From Planctomycetes bacterium B3_Pla (GTDB taxonomy: Bacteria; Planctomycetota; Phycisphaerae; Sedimentisphaerales; Anaerobacaceae), in contig NJBM01000014.1 of NCBI GenBank assembly GCA_005223045.1, positions 62,001 to 126,000 on the forward strand: 64,000 bases of DNA, given 5' to 3'. Shown in pieces: positions 29,001 through 37,386 of this stretch. Position 1 is the first letter of the stretch, and the number at the start of each line of letters is the position of its first letter. The translations under genes and the position numbers were made by a program. The notes under the pieces were generated by a model. It saw nothing but the letters and a program-made list of their open reading frames with translations. It ran no database searches and had not been told where the DNA came from.

Positions 29001-29925
29001 GATCGAGAGCCAGGAGGTGATTCTGCGTGCCGGTGTAGATTTGGTTGTCGGCCAGCAGCGCGTATGTGCCGCCGACAGCGCCTCCGGCCTGCTCGCCTCT
29101 CCAGCCGTATTTAGAACTGAACGCCATTCGCCCGTTCGTGCGGTCGAAAGCCACGGGCAAAGCCCTGCCGGACGGCACAAAAAGCCGGTTCCCGGAGGCC
29201 AGCAGATAACCCTGAGGCGTGAATTCGCTGCGGTTGGCGCTTTCCTGGCTGATCGTGTCGTTCTTCCAGACAGAAGAACCGTCGTTCACACGGACGGCGT
29301 GGAGGTACACATTCTCATGCGGGAAGATTCCTGCACCGAAGTACGCAATCCCCTCATCGACGATCACGCCGGTTCGGACAGGCCAGCGGGAGATCATCTT
29401 GCCGTGCCCCAGAAGCCTCTCATCGTTCGGCCCCCCGCGCAATTTCCAGAGCAACTTCCCGTCATCCGCATTCAGGCAGTAAACGAAGCCGTCATCCGAG
29501 CCAAACAACAGCCGACCTTTCGAGACGGTCGGCGCGAGCCGAACCGGGCCGCCGGTAAAGAAAGACCAGCGCTCTTGCCCAGTGGTCGCATCGAGGGCAT
29601 AGACCTTATTGTCGGACGAGGACCCGAAATATACCAAATCACCTGCGGCGGCAACCTGAAAGGCATCGTCGAAAATTACCCGGTGGCGCAGTTGCCAGCC
29701 CTCTCGCGGACGCATGGCGGGCCTCGGCCATGCCGGGCGAGGAGGATGGACCGGAACATAAACCCAATCCAGCGCCAATGGCGCCGCCAACGATTCTGCC
29801 GTACAGCCGCTGCGAGCATTGTCATGGCGATAAGTCGGCCAGTCCGCCGCTGAGGCCGCCGAGCCCAAAAGGATCACTCCCACAAAAACGCAGGTGGACA
29901 ATTGACGAGATTTTGTAGTTACCAT
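25999..29925 (-). CDS. Giant exported PQQ-propeller protein with inserted methyltransferase-like domain and C-terminal malectin domain
   Basis: A 1308-residue protein. It has a Sec signal (VFVGVILLGSAASA). Residues about 90-350 and 410-475 are PQQ/BamB-type propeller blades (VYALDATTGQERWSF), interrupted by a coiled coil (352-398). Residues about 500-660 form a class I SAM-methyltransferase-like fold (GYCLMLGAERGRLAREL, IIGVEPDAEKARAARLALD, QGDISKLPYSN). Residues about 670-1150 form a second propeller (LLWFGAPGPAPMV), and about 1170-1308 a malectin-like carbohydrate-binding domain (YTVRLYFAELENEQAGGRIFDV). GAAGGAG supports the ATG at 29925. A methyltransferase outside the cytoplasm would lack SAM, so the domain may be non-catalytic. 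It is the last gene of a minus-strand group. Confidence 0.85.
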   Translation of the reverse strand: MVTTKSRQLSTCVFVGVILLGSAASAADWPTYRHDNARSGCTAESLAAPLALDWVYVPVHPPRPAWPRPAMRPREGWQLRHRVIFDDAFQVAAAGDLVYFGSSSDNKVYALDATTGQERWSFFTGGPVRLAPTVSKGRLLFGSDDGFVYCLNADDGKLLWKLRGGPNDERLLGHGKMISRWPVRTGVIVDEGIAYFGAGIFPHENVYLHAVRVNDGSSVWKNDTISQESANRSEFTPQGYLLASGNRLFVPSGRALPVAFDRTNGRMAFSSKYGWRGEQAGGAVGGTYALLADNQIYTGTQNHLLALDQRTGKTGFAWFPGRRLAVGGNMAYMATGRELVAMDRSAYAKASGRRNSLEHKIKTLASQVRSAKGDQRAKLEEELKTARQDLDRHRKEKITPTVPWRVRSECDAELILGGNVVIAGGKGKVSAFDRDNGESIWSAEVDGLTRGLALANGRLYVSTDKGRVYCFASATMARKKNPIVRPVTNPYPKDSLTDAYKAAAEAIIMETGVKKGYCLMLGAERGRLARELALRTELTIIGVEPDAEKARAARLALDAAGLYGERVTIEQGDISKLPYSNYFANLVVSDSLLLTGKIPGDPGELARHVKPWGGAICLGVPANAPNQAKRLTSDQLNRWIAGSQLGQCRVSQTNGIWATLQRGSLSGAGAWTHQYAEPGNTACSDDQLVGGPLGLLWFGAPGPAPMVNRHNAAAAPLAINGKLFIQGENMIMAHDSYNGMELWKREIPGAMRTRLKKAECGNIAASQDSLFVAVGSKCLKLDAETGETRATYIVPGESKGSPKWGYIACVDGILYGSTLTRTGVSSSVFAIDTQDGKTLWSSDGKNIVNLTIAIGNGWLFFVDSSISPQQRLALLAMDKTHLRSLSSEQAKKAEEAQKKLDVRRVVALDARTGGKLWSEAVDVTDCSQIGIGGGELTLMYREGVVVLCGANANGHYWRQFLAGEFSQRRLVALSAKSGELLWARDADYRHRPVIIGDTVLAEPWAYNLQTGVQETRCHPVSGVETPWQFLRPGHHCGAISASPQMLLMRSGDTSYYDLQDDSGIRHFSGQRLGCWINAIPADGLALVPEASAGCICLHPITCSLALEPRRDHERWGIYSAANTYTPVQRLAVNLGAPGDRRDAAGEMWFGYPRPGLPGDRAAMGFSFKLQTEFFKGGGYFRQNSESQPVAGAENSWVFSSCGRGLKRCIIPLLGEGDKAREYTVRLYFAELENEQAGGRIFDVKLQGQTVLAGFDLVKEAGGSHRAVVREFPGVRVGRNLEIELAPKATGLPILSGVEVVSSVSFARR

Positions 29926-30181
29926 TGCACTTACTCCTTCAACTCCAGAAAATTGCATGTACAATCCGGCCGAGAGGAAAGGCGAAGGCCACACAGCACT
30001 ACACGCGCAACCCAAGACCAGAAGAATCCCTGATTCAAAGGCGGTTCTTGAAAACCAAGTTTACCAGAACGGACCTGTAATGCAAGAAACTCCAGTTCAT
30101 CTCCAGGACCGGGCGAGTTTCCCGCGTGTGCAAAACAAAGCTTGCACAGCCGGCCTGCAGTGACAGTTCGCAGTTCAGTTT

Positions 30182-30784
30182 CTACGGCTCTTTGTAAACA
30201 CAGAAAGATTCCGCCAGCATGTCGTGTAATGCGCGTTTTCTGGAGGTAAAGGCAGCGAAAACACACTCGATCAGTACGAGCACATTCATAACAGTACCAA
30301 TGGGACCCAGGAAATTGCCCTGTTGCGCCTGACCGATTTCCACCATTGACTCGGCAGATTGAAACTGCGATGATGTAAACATAATCAGTTGACCTGCCAG
30401 GCCGACACCAGCTAACAAGAGAAATGGGAAAAACCTAACATACGCACCGAATAAAGAGAGCTTGTTGCCGTTATCGTCGATGACTTTGATCCCGCAAGCC
30501 ATCTTGCCGAGTGTCGCCCCGAAATACGATTCCATCAAAGGTTTGTATATGAGCCCCGGCAGACTTGCTAAAACCAGCACAACAGTGCTTTTGAGTGAGT
30601 ATAAATTCCAGATGGCCAGAATCCCAATCGGGATAAATATCAGAGAATCGATGATCTGCGCACCAACCCTGATCCAGAATCCTGCCGGCCGTGAATAACC
30701 TTCGATGGCTTCCCCGCAATGGGGACAAAATTCAACCCACTCTTGAAATTCCTGTCCGCAACTTTCGCATTTTTTGGCATCCAT
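30182..30784 (-). CDS. RDD-family membrane protein with N-terminal zinc ribbon
   Basis: A 200-residue protein. A zinc ribbon with two CxxC knuckles (CESCG, CPHCG) occupies residues 6-24, and an RDD domain follows (GFWIRVGAQIIDSLIFIP, with the Arg and Asp of the family; then TLGKMACGIKVIDDNG and RALHDMLAESFCV). Three to four membrane helices are visible. RDD proteins are of unknown or transport-related function. GAGGAG precedes the ATG. It lies 32 bases after the nitrilase-family gene, so they are probably cotranscribed. About 250 bases without a gene separate it from the PQQ gene. Confidence 0.88.
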   Translation of the reverse strand: MDAKKCESCGQEFQEWVEFCPHCGEAIEGYSRPAGFWIRVGAQIIDSLIFIPIGILAIWNLYSLKSTVVLVLASLPGLIYKPLMESYFGATLGKMACGIKVIDDNGNKLSLFGAYVRFFPFLLLAGVGLAGQLIMFTSSQFQSAESMVEIGQAQQGNFLGPIGTVMNVLVLIECVFAAFTSRKRALHDMLAESFCVYKEP

Positions 30785-30816
30785 GTTTTCTCCTCAATCT
30801 TAATCGGGATTGAACA

Positions 30817-31692
30817 TCATAACTTGTAAATATCCGGCCGGCGATCGACTATGTGGCCGCCCGTGTTTGCCGGGGCTTTGGCCAGGTCGATTTCGGTGAC
30901 GGTGTACGTTTGAGTTTTATCTACATTATTGCACACAACGGCGCCGTTGGGGCCGGTGATCAGCGATTGTCCCGGGTGGGTAAACACTATGAAAATTCCA
31001 TTTTCGTAGGAGCGCGTTCTCATCATGCACAGATTCAAATCCCCGTGCATTCCGTATGTCGGATTGAAGATAACGCGGGCGCCTTTTAGCGTGAGCGTTC
31101 GCGCTGTCTCGGGCCAGCGGCGGTCGGCGCAAATCATCACGCCAAACGTGCCGAAATCAGACTCATATACATTCAGGTGTTTGCCCGGCAGATATTTGTG
31201 GTCGTGCGTCTGAATATGAGTCTTGTCGTACATTCCCACCAGCGCACCTTTGCGGTTGTATATCAGCGCGGTGTTGTACACTCCACCTGCCGTCTTGCGG
31301 GCACATCCATATATGACCCATGCGTTGTTTCGCTTTGCCCAGTCGGACGCCGCGTGCGTGTAGGCCGAGCGCTCCGGGTCGATCGCATACCTCGGCAGGT
31401 CTTCTTTGGCCACCGATTTCTCCGTCACTACATACCCGTCGAGAAAACCCTCCGGCGTTACAAGCACGTCCACCTCATCTGTTTTCTCAACCTCGGCCAG
31501 TATCTCCATGAGCTTGCCGTGGTTCGCCTGCAACCGGCCTTTTTCCGGATAGACTCTTATCTGTGCGACGCGTATTCCGGACCGCCACTTGTTCTCTGAG
31601 GTTTTGCTCTGAGCTAAAAGCTGTGATGCTCCGATGCCGACGAGGCCGGCTGCTTTGAGAAACTCTCGCCTCGTTTGCTCTAACATAGCCAT
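30817..31692 (-). CDS. Carbon-nitrogen hydrolase (nitrilase superfamily), Tat-exported
   Basis: A 291-residue enzyme with a twin-arginine-type signal (QTRREFLKAAGLVGIGASQ) and the nitrilase fold. The Glu-Lys-Cys triad is visible as LVTPEGFLDG (Glu), YDKTHI (Lys) and VMICADRRWPE (Cys). The family hydrolyses amides or N-carbamyl compounds; the substrate is unknown. The ATG at 31692 follows AAGGGAAG; a second ATG at 31686 is equally compatible. An exported member is less common than cytoplasmic ones. It lies about 200 bases after the HzsA-like gene. Confidence 0.9.
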   Translation of the reverse strand: MAMLEQTRREFLKAAGLVGIGASQLLAQSKTSENKWRSGIRVAQIRVYPEKGRLQANHGKLMEILAEVEKTDEVDVLVTPEGFLDGYVVTEKSVAKEDLPRYAIDPERSAYTHAASDWAKRNNAWVIYGCARKTAGGVYNTALIYNRKGALVGMYDKTHIQTHDHKYLPGKHLNVYESDFGTFGVMICADRRWPETARTLTLKGARVIFNPTYGMHGDLNLCMMRTRSYENGIFIVFTHPGQSLITGPNGAVVCNNVDKTQTYTVTEIDLAKAPANTGGHIVDRRPDIYKL

Positions 31693-31898
31693 TCGCTTCC
31701 CTTTTAGTCTATGTTTATCGTCCGAATGCACGTTTGATGCCAGGCAAGCTCTGACATATAATAACGCAACGAGCCGGACAACTCCAATCTTTTCTATGGC
31801 GTGCTTTCTTCGGACTGACTCTTGCCAATCCATTTTACACTCAACCACCATTGCCCTTTTCGTCCGGACGGTGTAGCCGGCGCGTGCACGAAGCGGGA

Positions 31899-34409
31899 CT
31901 ACTGAGAATCAGAATCGTAGAGTCTCCGGCCCTCGCTAATAGCGCGGCGGCTGGATATTTCCGCCTGCTGACGCATTGCGTAGTCCTGCTGACGCCGCTG
32001 ATCGGTTGGGCACGCCTCGAAACCCGGCATGTCCGCTCGCGGGCGTCGTTCCAGCATTTGCCTGCCGGCTTCGATGATTGCCACAGCCTCAAGGTACTCG
32101 GCAGCGCCGGTGTCCTCGAACTTAGCCAGGCACGGACTCATTCGCGGCCGGTCGAAGCTTACCTGCGGCCCGGCATTCTGCGAGTGAGTGGCCAGCTTCG
32201 CAAATGACACGCCCGTCAGTTCGGTAAGTCGCTTGAGCTGCTTGTTATCGAGCGGGCATCGCCCGGCAAGATTGTCCGGATAGGCACAATCGTAGCGAGG
32301 ATAATACGGCGCATTAAGGTCGATCCACGTTACGACACGCTCGAATTCGTCCTCATTTAATTCGACGCCGAAATGTCCCGCGCGAATCACCTTGACAAGC
32401 CTGCTGACCTGCGAACCCCACGAGCCGGCCCCCTGCGTGTCGGATGGCCCGGCGCCGATGGCCCGGATGTACTTCTTGCGCCACAATTCGTTGTAAGAGG
32501 TGTTGAACGTGTTGGTGCGGTCGCCTGCGAGATTGAGCGTCTTGCCGGCCTCCTGACCGTAGTCGTGACAACTGACACAGTGCCTGTCGAAAACAGGCTG
32601 CACCTCGCGTATGTAGCTAAACAATCGCGGCTCTCCCTTCCAGCCGTTAAGTTTGCTCGGCGGCCCCTCCAAAGCCATCGGCGTCTTTTTCCTAACCTGC
32701 CCCGGCGCCTCCCGGCGATTTTCATGGCAGCCCGTGCAGCCTGTTACCTCGCCCGACTGAACGACCGTTCCGCTGCGCATCGACTGCACCATCATCTTCT
32801 TGTGATCGAGAAGTTGAAAGTAAACGAACCTGTCCGAGGGCACCTCGAAATAAGCCGAGCCGTCCGCGGCCACCGGAACGGTGCCGAGAATTCGTTTGTT
32901 CTCGAAACTGTGCCAATTCAGGGCCGGGCAATGCACGCCCTGACCGCCCCACTGCGCATGCGTCCAGAAACGCTTTTCGGGCGATTCGACCACGCGCAGA
33001 TACTTCACCGCCCCGCGACTCACACCCTCCATGTGCGTCCCCTCGTAAACATTCAGGATGTAGAAGTACCCTTTCTCGTCCTTGAAGTCACGCCGGGACG
33101 GTACGACCATCGGCCTGTGCCGCGGCCCCATCGGCATAGGATCGAAACAGCCTGGCCCCTCGGTGTGCAGCAGTATCTCGTTGCCAAACGTATCGATCAG
33201 GTAAATCCCCATCTGCTCGCCCTGCCCGGTCATGCGCGAACAGAGGAAATATTTGTCATTCAGCGGATATGGATCTTCATACTTCGGATTCACCTTTTGG
33301 AACTTGTCAAATCCATACACATCAGGCCTGGGGCCCGCCTCGGTCACAAGATTGATCGCACCGGCGTCCCATGTGCGAACGACCGGCTTTCGGCCGTCAA
33401 CGCCAAGCCGCCGGTCAATGATAGCCAGCGCCCCCCAAGGACGGTCATGGCACGAGCCGAAAACGCACAGAACCTGCTCGGTGCCGGGGATGGCGCGGGC
33501 ATCGATCACGCCGCCGGGAGACCACGTATTGTTGCCCCAATAGACCGCTTGGTTCGTGCCGTCAGGGTTTATCGTCCAAAGCCCCTGGGCATCCCCGAAA
33601 TTGCGGTCCACGTACTCCCAGCGGTCGTAGAGTATTCGCCCATCCGGCATAAGTGCGGCGTGGCCCTCGTGCAGTGTGCTCTTGCCGACCTGATGGATGT
33701 TGGCGCCGTCGGCGTCCATCCGAAAGAGGTTGCCCATTATGTGGCGGTTGCACATGCAATATTTAGGCTCGCGCGTCGAAGAGAAGACAATGCTGTCATC
33801 CGGCAGATATAGAGGATCGAAATCCGCCACGCCGAGTGCGCAGGTAAGCTGCCTCAGCCCCGTGCCGTCGGCGTTGATCTCGTAGATATGGTAATCGTCC
33901 TTGATGTCTTTCCGCATGGAAAAGACGATTTTGCCGCCGTCGAAATGAATCTCAGGGTCGCGCATGAGACCTTCGGACGTTTCGATCAAAGTTGTGACTT
34001 TACCTCCTCGGGCGAAGTCTATGGTCTTCATCGCCCCGCCGCCTCGAAAGCTCTTCGTGTTGATCTCGCCGGTCTTAAAAATCGTCGCGCTGTTGTGATG
34101 ATCGCTCTTGTACTGGGCCCGCATGATAAACAGAATCGGCTCGCCGCTAACCAAAGGATTAGAAATGAGCGCTTCCCGCCGGAGCGATCTAAATTCCGCC
34201 TGATTCCAACGCCGTTCGATATCGCGCAGCTTCGTCAGATACTCGCCGCCGTTTGGATATTTGTCGCCGAAGGCCCTCGTCAGGTCTTCTATCGCCGCGG
34301 TCAATGCCGCCGCCTCTTCGGCTGGGACTTTAGCTTCGCATATATCCGGCAGACCCAACAAGAAAACCGCCAAAACAGCCGCAAATACACCTCGAACATA
34401 GGTTGACAT
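31899..34409 (-). CDS. Exported TolB/PD40-propeller protein with two c-type heme-like motifs (HzsA-related type)
   Basis: An 836-residue protein with a signal peptide (VFAAVLAVFLLGLPDICEA). The N-terminal two thirds are PD40/TolB propeller blades (IYEINADGTGLRQLTC, LFRMDADGANIHQVG), and the C-terminal third has CxxCH motifs in TGCTGCHENRR and RHCVSCHDYG. This layout matches proteins I remember as hydrazine-synthase-alpha ('HzsA')-related in planctomycetes that do not perform anammox. It may be an extracytoplasmic electron-transfer or cytochrome enzyme. GAGGTGAAG supports the ATG. There is no hydrazine synthase beta/gamma partner nearby, so a hydrazine role is not implied. Confidence 0.85.
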   Translation of the reverse strand: MSTYVRGVFAAVLAVFLLGLPDICEAKVPAEEAAALTAAIEDLTRAFGDKYPNGGEYLTKLRDIERRWNQAEFRSLRREALISNPLVSGEPILFIMRAQYKSDHHNSATIFKTGEINTKSFRGGGAMKTIDFARGGKVTTLIETSEGLMRDPEIHFDGGKIVFSMRKDIKDDYHIYEINADGTGLRQLTCALGVADFDPLYLPDDSIVFSSTREPKYCMCNRHIMGNLFRMDADGANIHQVGKSTLHEGHAALMPDGRILYDRWEYVDRNFGDAQGLWTINPDGTNQAVYWGNNTWSPGGVIDARAIPGTEQVLCVFGSCHDRPWGALAIIDRRLGVDGRKPVVRTWDAGAINLVTEAGPRPDVYGFDKFQKVNPKYEDPYPLNDKYFLCSRMTGQGEQMGIYLIDTFGNEILLHTEGPGCFDPMPMGPRHRPMVVPSRRDFKDEKGYFYILNVYEGTHMEGVSRGAVKYLRVVESPEKRFWTHAQWGGQGVHCPALNWHSFENKRILGTVPVAADGSAYFEVPSDRFVYFQLLDHKKMMVQSMRSGTVVQSGEVTGCTGCHENRREAPGQVRKKTPMALEGPPSKLNGWKGEPRLFSYIREVQPVFDRHCVSCHDYGQEAGKTLNLAGDRTNTFNTSYNELWRKKYIRAIGAGPSDTQGAGSWGSQVSRLVKVIRAGHFGVELNEDEFERVVTWIDLNAPYYPRYDCAYPDNLAGRCPLDNKQLKRLTELTGVSFAKLATHSQNAGPQVSFDRPRMSPCLAKFEDTGAAEYLEAVAIIEAGRQMLERRPRADMPGFEACPTDQRRQQDYAMRQQAEISSRRAISEGRRLYDSDSQ

Positions 34410-34859
34410 TCTTCACCTCAACAGCAGTTGACCCATATCGTAACATTTGCCCTTCACATAGGATACCAAATCCACCCGCAGAATTTAAGTCTCTTTTGCC
34501 ACGTTGACGGACATTTTTTCTTTGAATCTTGTTCTTGACCCGGATTTCCTCGGATAATGCGTGACAAACAGACTCACACCCGTTAAGATAGAACTTATGG
34601 ATGGTCGTAGACGAAAGAGCAAAGGACGAAATCTGGCTCCGCGCTGTGGGCTACGGCGAGATGTGGCCACAGGGCCAACCATGGAAGGAAGTTGACATTC
34701 TATTTCCGTTACGCTAAATTGCTGGCGAAAAGTGTCGTGTATCATTATGTACGGAGTAGTTGAGAAACTGATTTTCTATGTTGATCTACGCAATTTAGGT
34801 GCCGTGTGCACAAAGGCCCGAAAAGTAAGTAGCCACAGGGAGCTTGGAGAGGAATCCAT
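34410..34859. other. Intergenic region upstream of the ParA-type pair
   Basis: About 450 bases, AT-richer by eye than the flanking genes. One candidate promoter lies at 34692-34720. A minus-strand open frame (34485-34745) has no ribosome site and no recognisable product, so I do not call it a gene. Confidence 0.5.
34692..34720 (+). promoter_or_regulatory. Candidate sigma70-type promoter for the unknown/ParA-type gene pair
   Basis: A perfect -35 TTGACA (34692-34697) is followed after 17 bases by TAAATT (34715-34720), a four-of-six -10 match. It lies about 140 bases before the ATG at 34860 and supports a separate transcription unit for the two-gene island. Confidence 0.45.
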
Positions 34860-35399
34860 ATGTCACCCAAATGGCCGATGGGGAAAACCTACAATGTGAA
34901 ATGCCCGGACGGCAGCGTGAAGACCGTTTACAGAAACGTCAATGATGCGTTCCCACTGCATCTGACCGGTTGGGAAGGCAAACTGGCTTCTGACGCAGAT
35001 GTCCTTGATAAGGTCAAGGTAGACCTGAAAGCAGAATACGCGAGTAAGGTGCACGGCCTCTTATACGCACTAGACGAGCTTAATCAGCATCTCATGATGG
35101 GCTTCCGTGGTGCATACATTACGTTCCAGAGCGACCCGTGTGGAGCAGCGCAGTTCCTGCAACGCGAAGTGACCAAGCTCCTGGAAGAACAACGGCGTTT
35201 ACGGGAACGGAAGCTGCAGATCGATGGGCTAATCCAGCTCGCAAAGGCTCATGACACGAAGCCGGAAGATTTCCTTCGAGTTTTCAGCAATATTGTCGAC
35301 AGCATGGCTACCCTTCGGCTTCCGGAAGCGACGGCAGCCGAAATCGAGGAAGCGAGAAGAATTGCGCGTGAACTGGCTGGGGGAAAAGACAATGAGTAA
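34860..35399 (+). CDS. Unknown protein upstream of a membrane-anchored ParA-type ATPase
   Basis: A 179-residue protein with no signal peptide, membrane helix or recognised domain. It begins with a small beta-hairpin-like segment (YNVKCPDGSVKTVYRNVNDA) and becomes helical and charged, with likely coiled coil around 118-140 (REVTKLLEEQRRLRERKLQ) and 160-175. The ribosome site GGAGAGGA precedes the ATG. Its last eight bases overlap the start of the ATPase gene, which implies translational coupling and probably physical interaction. By analogy with ParB/MinE-type partners it could regulate or be positioned by the ATPase; this is inference. Confidence 0.75.
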   Translation: MSPKWPMGKTYNVKCPDGSVKTVYRNVNDAFPLHLTGWEGKLASDADVLDKVKVDLKAEYASKVHGLLYALDELNQHLMMGFRGAYITFQSDPCGAAQFLQREVTKLLEEQRRLRERKLQIDGLIQLAKAHDTKPEDFLRVFSNIVDSMATLRLPEATAAEIEEARRIARELAGGKDNE

Positions 35400-36609
35400 G
35401 ATATTCTGTTTTGCAAGCTCGAAAGGGGGTTCAGGCAAAACCGTCCTCACTGCGACTTTTGCAACGTTCTTGACCGCTATCGGCAAGAGAACACTTATGA
35501 TCGATGTCGATCGAGCTACGCATGGGCTGACGCTCCTTTACTTGAGCGAAGTGAAGAAGCACATGGACGGGATAGAGGGCGGAAATGGAACGCCAAAAGG
35601 CCTGTTTGATACGCCGCTGCATGTGAGTGACCGTGATGTGATCACACTCAATAGCCAGGTTTCACTAGTTCCTGCAACATATGACTTCAAAGAGGCTGAG
35701 GAATTCAGTCATCACGATTTCACCATCTTTCTTCGAGAGCTGCTGAAGAAGCTTCGAGAGTCATACGATTTCATTTTCTTGGACGCTCAAGCGGGCAGTG
35801 ACCAACTGTCACGGCTTGCAATGAGCGGGAAGATATCCGATGAGGTTATAATCGTAAGTGAATACGACCCTATGTCAGCCGCCGGGGTTGAGCGACTAAA
35901 GGGATTGCTTAGAGAAGAACTCACTTACATGAGGACTTGGGTGCTCCTGAATAAAATGCTCCCAGACTTCGTGGACACCTTCAGCGATTTTCTTGAAGTA
36001 ACGAAGTACCTTAGCCCAATCCCGTGGGATGCCGACGTAGTCAGAGCATATTCGCGCAGACGATTGGCGTTGGATCTGGAGTACGGCAACGAATACACCC
36101 TTGCAGTGATGCAAACATTAAAGGGCCTCCTGGGTGAGGATATTGGCTCTGAAATAGAGCAGTGGGCGGAGACGCGCGCGTTGAACATACGTCAACCGCT
36201 TGAAGAGCAGTACAGAGATGCCGAGAAAGAATTAGAGGGTTTGCTGAAAGCAAAAGCTCGTTACGAGCAAGAGCAAGTAAAGCGCCGTTTTGCGAAGAGG
36301 ATGTCGTTTTTGATCACTTCTATGCTCATCTCCTTTTCTGGGTTGTATTTTGTTCTAAGAGGCGCGTATTCATTCTCTTTCTCCTCAAAGCTCATGCTCG
36401 CGTTGATCGCAGGCGGATTTTTGATGGTAGGAATCATGTTCTCATTCTATTACGTGCAACTCTCGGAGAAAAAACGTGAATTCGGAATTGAGGAGTCTCG
36501 GTTTGTTAGGCAGGCGGGAATCCTAGAAGATCGGCTCAAACGCCTCGAGATTCTCCGCAAAGGCGACCTTAAGACCTTGATCAAGAAACGCCAAGAGCCG
36601 GTAGGATAG
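35392..36609 (+). CDS. ParA/MinD-type P-loop ATPase with C-terminal coiled coils and two membrane helices
   Basis: A 405-residue protein. Residues 1-240 are a deviant-Walker ATPase: SSKGGSGKT (9-17) with the signature lysine, DVDRATHGLTL as the switch I region, and FIFLDAQAGSDQL as Walker B. Residues about 255-300 form a coiled coil; two membrane helices follow (about 304-326 and 333-355), then another coiled coil to the end. Typical ParA/MinD proteins (250-300 residues) lack such membrane helices, so this is a membrane-tethered variant. Start ATG at 35392, with GGGGG nine bases upstream, inside the previous gene. The flanking DNA looks compositionally different, suggesting acquisition. Function unknown. 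Confidence 0.82.
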   Translation: MSKIFCFASSKGGSGKTVLTATFATFLTAIGKRTLMIDVDRATHGLTLLYLSEVKKHMDGIEGGNGTPKGLFDTPLHVSDRDVITLNSQVSLVPATYDFKEAEEFSHHDFTIFLRELLKKLRESYDFIFLDAQAGSDQLSRLAMSGKISDEVIIVSEYDPMSAAGVERLKGLLREELTYMRTWVLLNKMLPDFVDTFSDFLEVTKYLSPIPWDADVVRAYSRRRLALDLEYGNEYTLAVMQTLKGLLGEDIGSEIEQWAETRALNIRQPLEEQYRDAEKELEGLLKAKARYEQEQVKRRFAKRMSFLITSMLISFSGLYFVLRGAYSFSFSSKLMLALIAGGFLMVGIMFSFYYVQLSEKKREFGIEESRFVRQAGILEDRLKRLEILRKGDLKTLIKKRQEPVG

Positions 36610-36619
36610 GCAACTTGAT

Positions 36620-36661
36620 TGCCCATGCTGCTAACATAACGTAACCCAAACCGCATGGGCA
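36620..36661. repeat. Inverted repeat after the ParA-type gene
   Basis: TGCCCATGC (36620-36628) and GCATGGGCA (36653-36661) form a perfect 9-bp inverted repeat with a 24-base loop just after the gene's stop. There is no T-run. It may act as a weak terminator or transcript-end structure. Confidence 0.45.
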
Positions 36662-36668
36662 GTCCACA

Positions 36669-36685
36669 GGACGCCTTGCGGCGGA
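36669..36685. repeat. Short palindromic element, copy 1
   Basis: A 17-base sequence with core CGCC-TTGC-GGCG recurs with one base change (TTAC) at 46898-46914 in another intergenic gap. Both copies lie outside genes, consistent with a dispersed REP-like element. Confidence 0.5.
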
Positions 36686-36950
36686 AACCTGCCCATCCTG
36701 CTTGCCCGGCATCCGATAAAATAGTTTCCCCAAATTCCTAATATTCTCGAGATTTATCTTGATGTTCAGCCTTACTCTGTGTATGATAACTATAGAACTA
36801 CTATAGCATATAGCAGGTAGCGTATGATGGACAGTTGAGAATGGAGCATTAAGCATGAACAGCCAGCAGACAATCGCAAACCTGTGCTCTTGAAGGCTGG
36901 TATCGAAAATCGTTAATGGAGCCCGGCGCAACGGGAGATTGCGACCCTTT

Positions 36951-37289
36951 ATGCAAAACAAAGCCAATTTACAGAAGGCCAAATGAATGTATGCCTCTTT
37001 TCCAAAAAGGATTATGACGATGCCGCCCACTTTTAAGCTCCAAAAACAAACCCAATTCAAAGCCAATGTCGGAAAAGCCTAATTATGAAAAACAAAGCCA
37101 ATCGCCGGCCTTCGCCGGAAATCCGAAGCACGAAGCCCTAAATTCTAAACAAACCCGATTCGCGGAGGCCGCTGTGCAAAACAAAGCCAATTTGAAAAAG
37201 CCAGATGAGCATAACCTATTGATATACAAAGTGTTATGAGCTAACATTCGTCTTTTGGCCGCGAGAAAACAAAGCCAATCAAAGCCAAT
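36951..37289 (+). repeat. Interspersed intergenic repeat array with core ACAAAGCCAAT
   Basis: The motif AAAACAAAGCCAAT or a close variant occurs near 36955-36968, 37043-37067 (a degenerate plus a core copy), 37087-37101, 37177-37191 and 37264-37289 (two cores in tandem). Copies often follow an ATG or GTG-like triplet and are spaced roughly 45-90 bases apart. No frame is conserved across copies and there is no ribosome site, so the region is non-coding. The whole gap 36610-37386 holds no gene. Confidence 0.6.
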
Positions 37290-37321
37290 TTCCAGGCCCC
37301 TGGGGTTGAAACAGTATTTGC

Positions 37322-37349
37322 TTGGATTACAACGGCGACGTGGTATGAT
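37322..37349 (+). promoter_or_regulatory. Possible promoter for the pseudopilin gene
   Basis: TATGAT (37344-37349) is a five-of-six -10 match, preceded after 16 bases by TTGGAT (37322-37327), a weak -35. It lies just upstream of the pseudopilin start. Confidence 0.3.
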
Positions 37350-37386
37350 ATACTCTTAGAAGGAAGATTTGGAATTTTGGTGCAGG

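Noticed and set aside
32373-33812. A 479-residue open frame on the plus strand opposite the HzsA-like gene
   Set aside because: It is antisense to a well-supported gene with signal peptide and heme motifs, shows no domain and has Arg/His/Pro-rich composition typical of a shadow frame.
31899-34409. Evidence for anammox metabolism
   Set aside because: Only an HzsA-related architecture is present; the other hydrazine synthase subunits and hydrazine dehydrogenase are not in the window.
34485-34745. An 86-residue minus-strand open frame in the gap before the ParA-type pair
   Set aside because: It has an ATG but no ribosome site, no recognised domain, and overlaps a better-supported plus-strand promoter.
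36951-37289. Possible CRISPR array
   Set aside because: The repeat cores are only about 11-14 bases, spacing is irregular, copies are degenerate and no cas gene is present.
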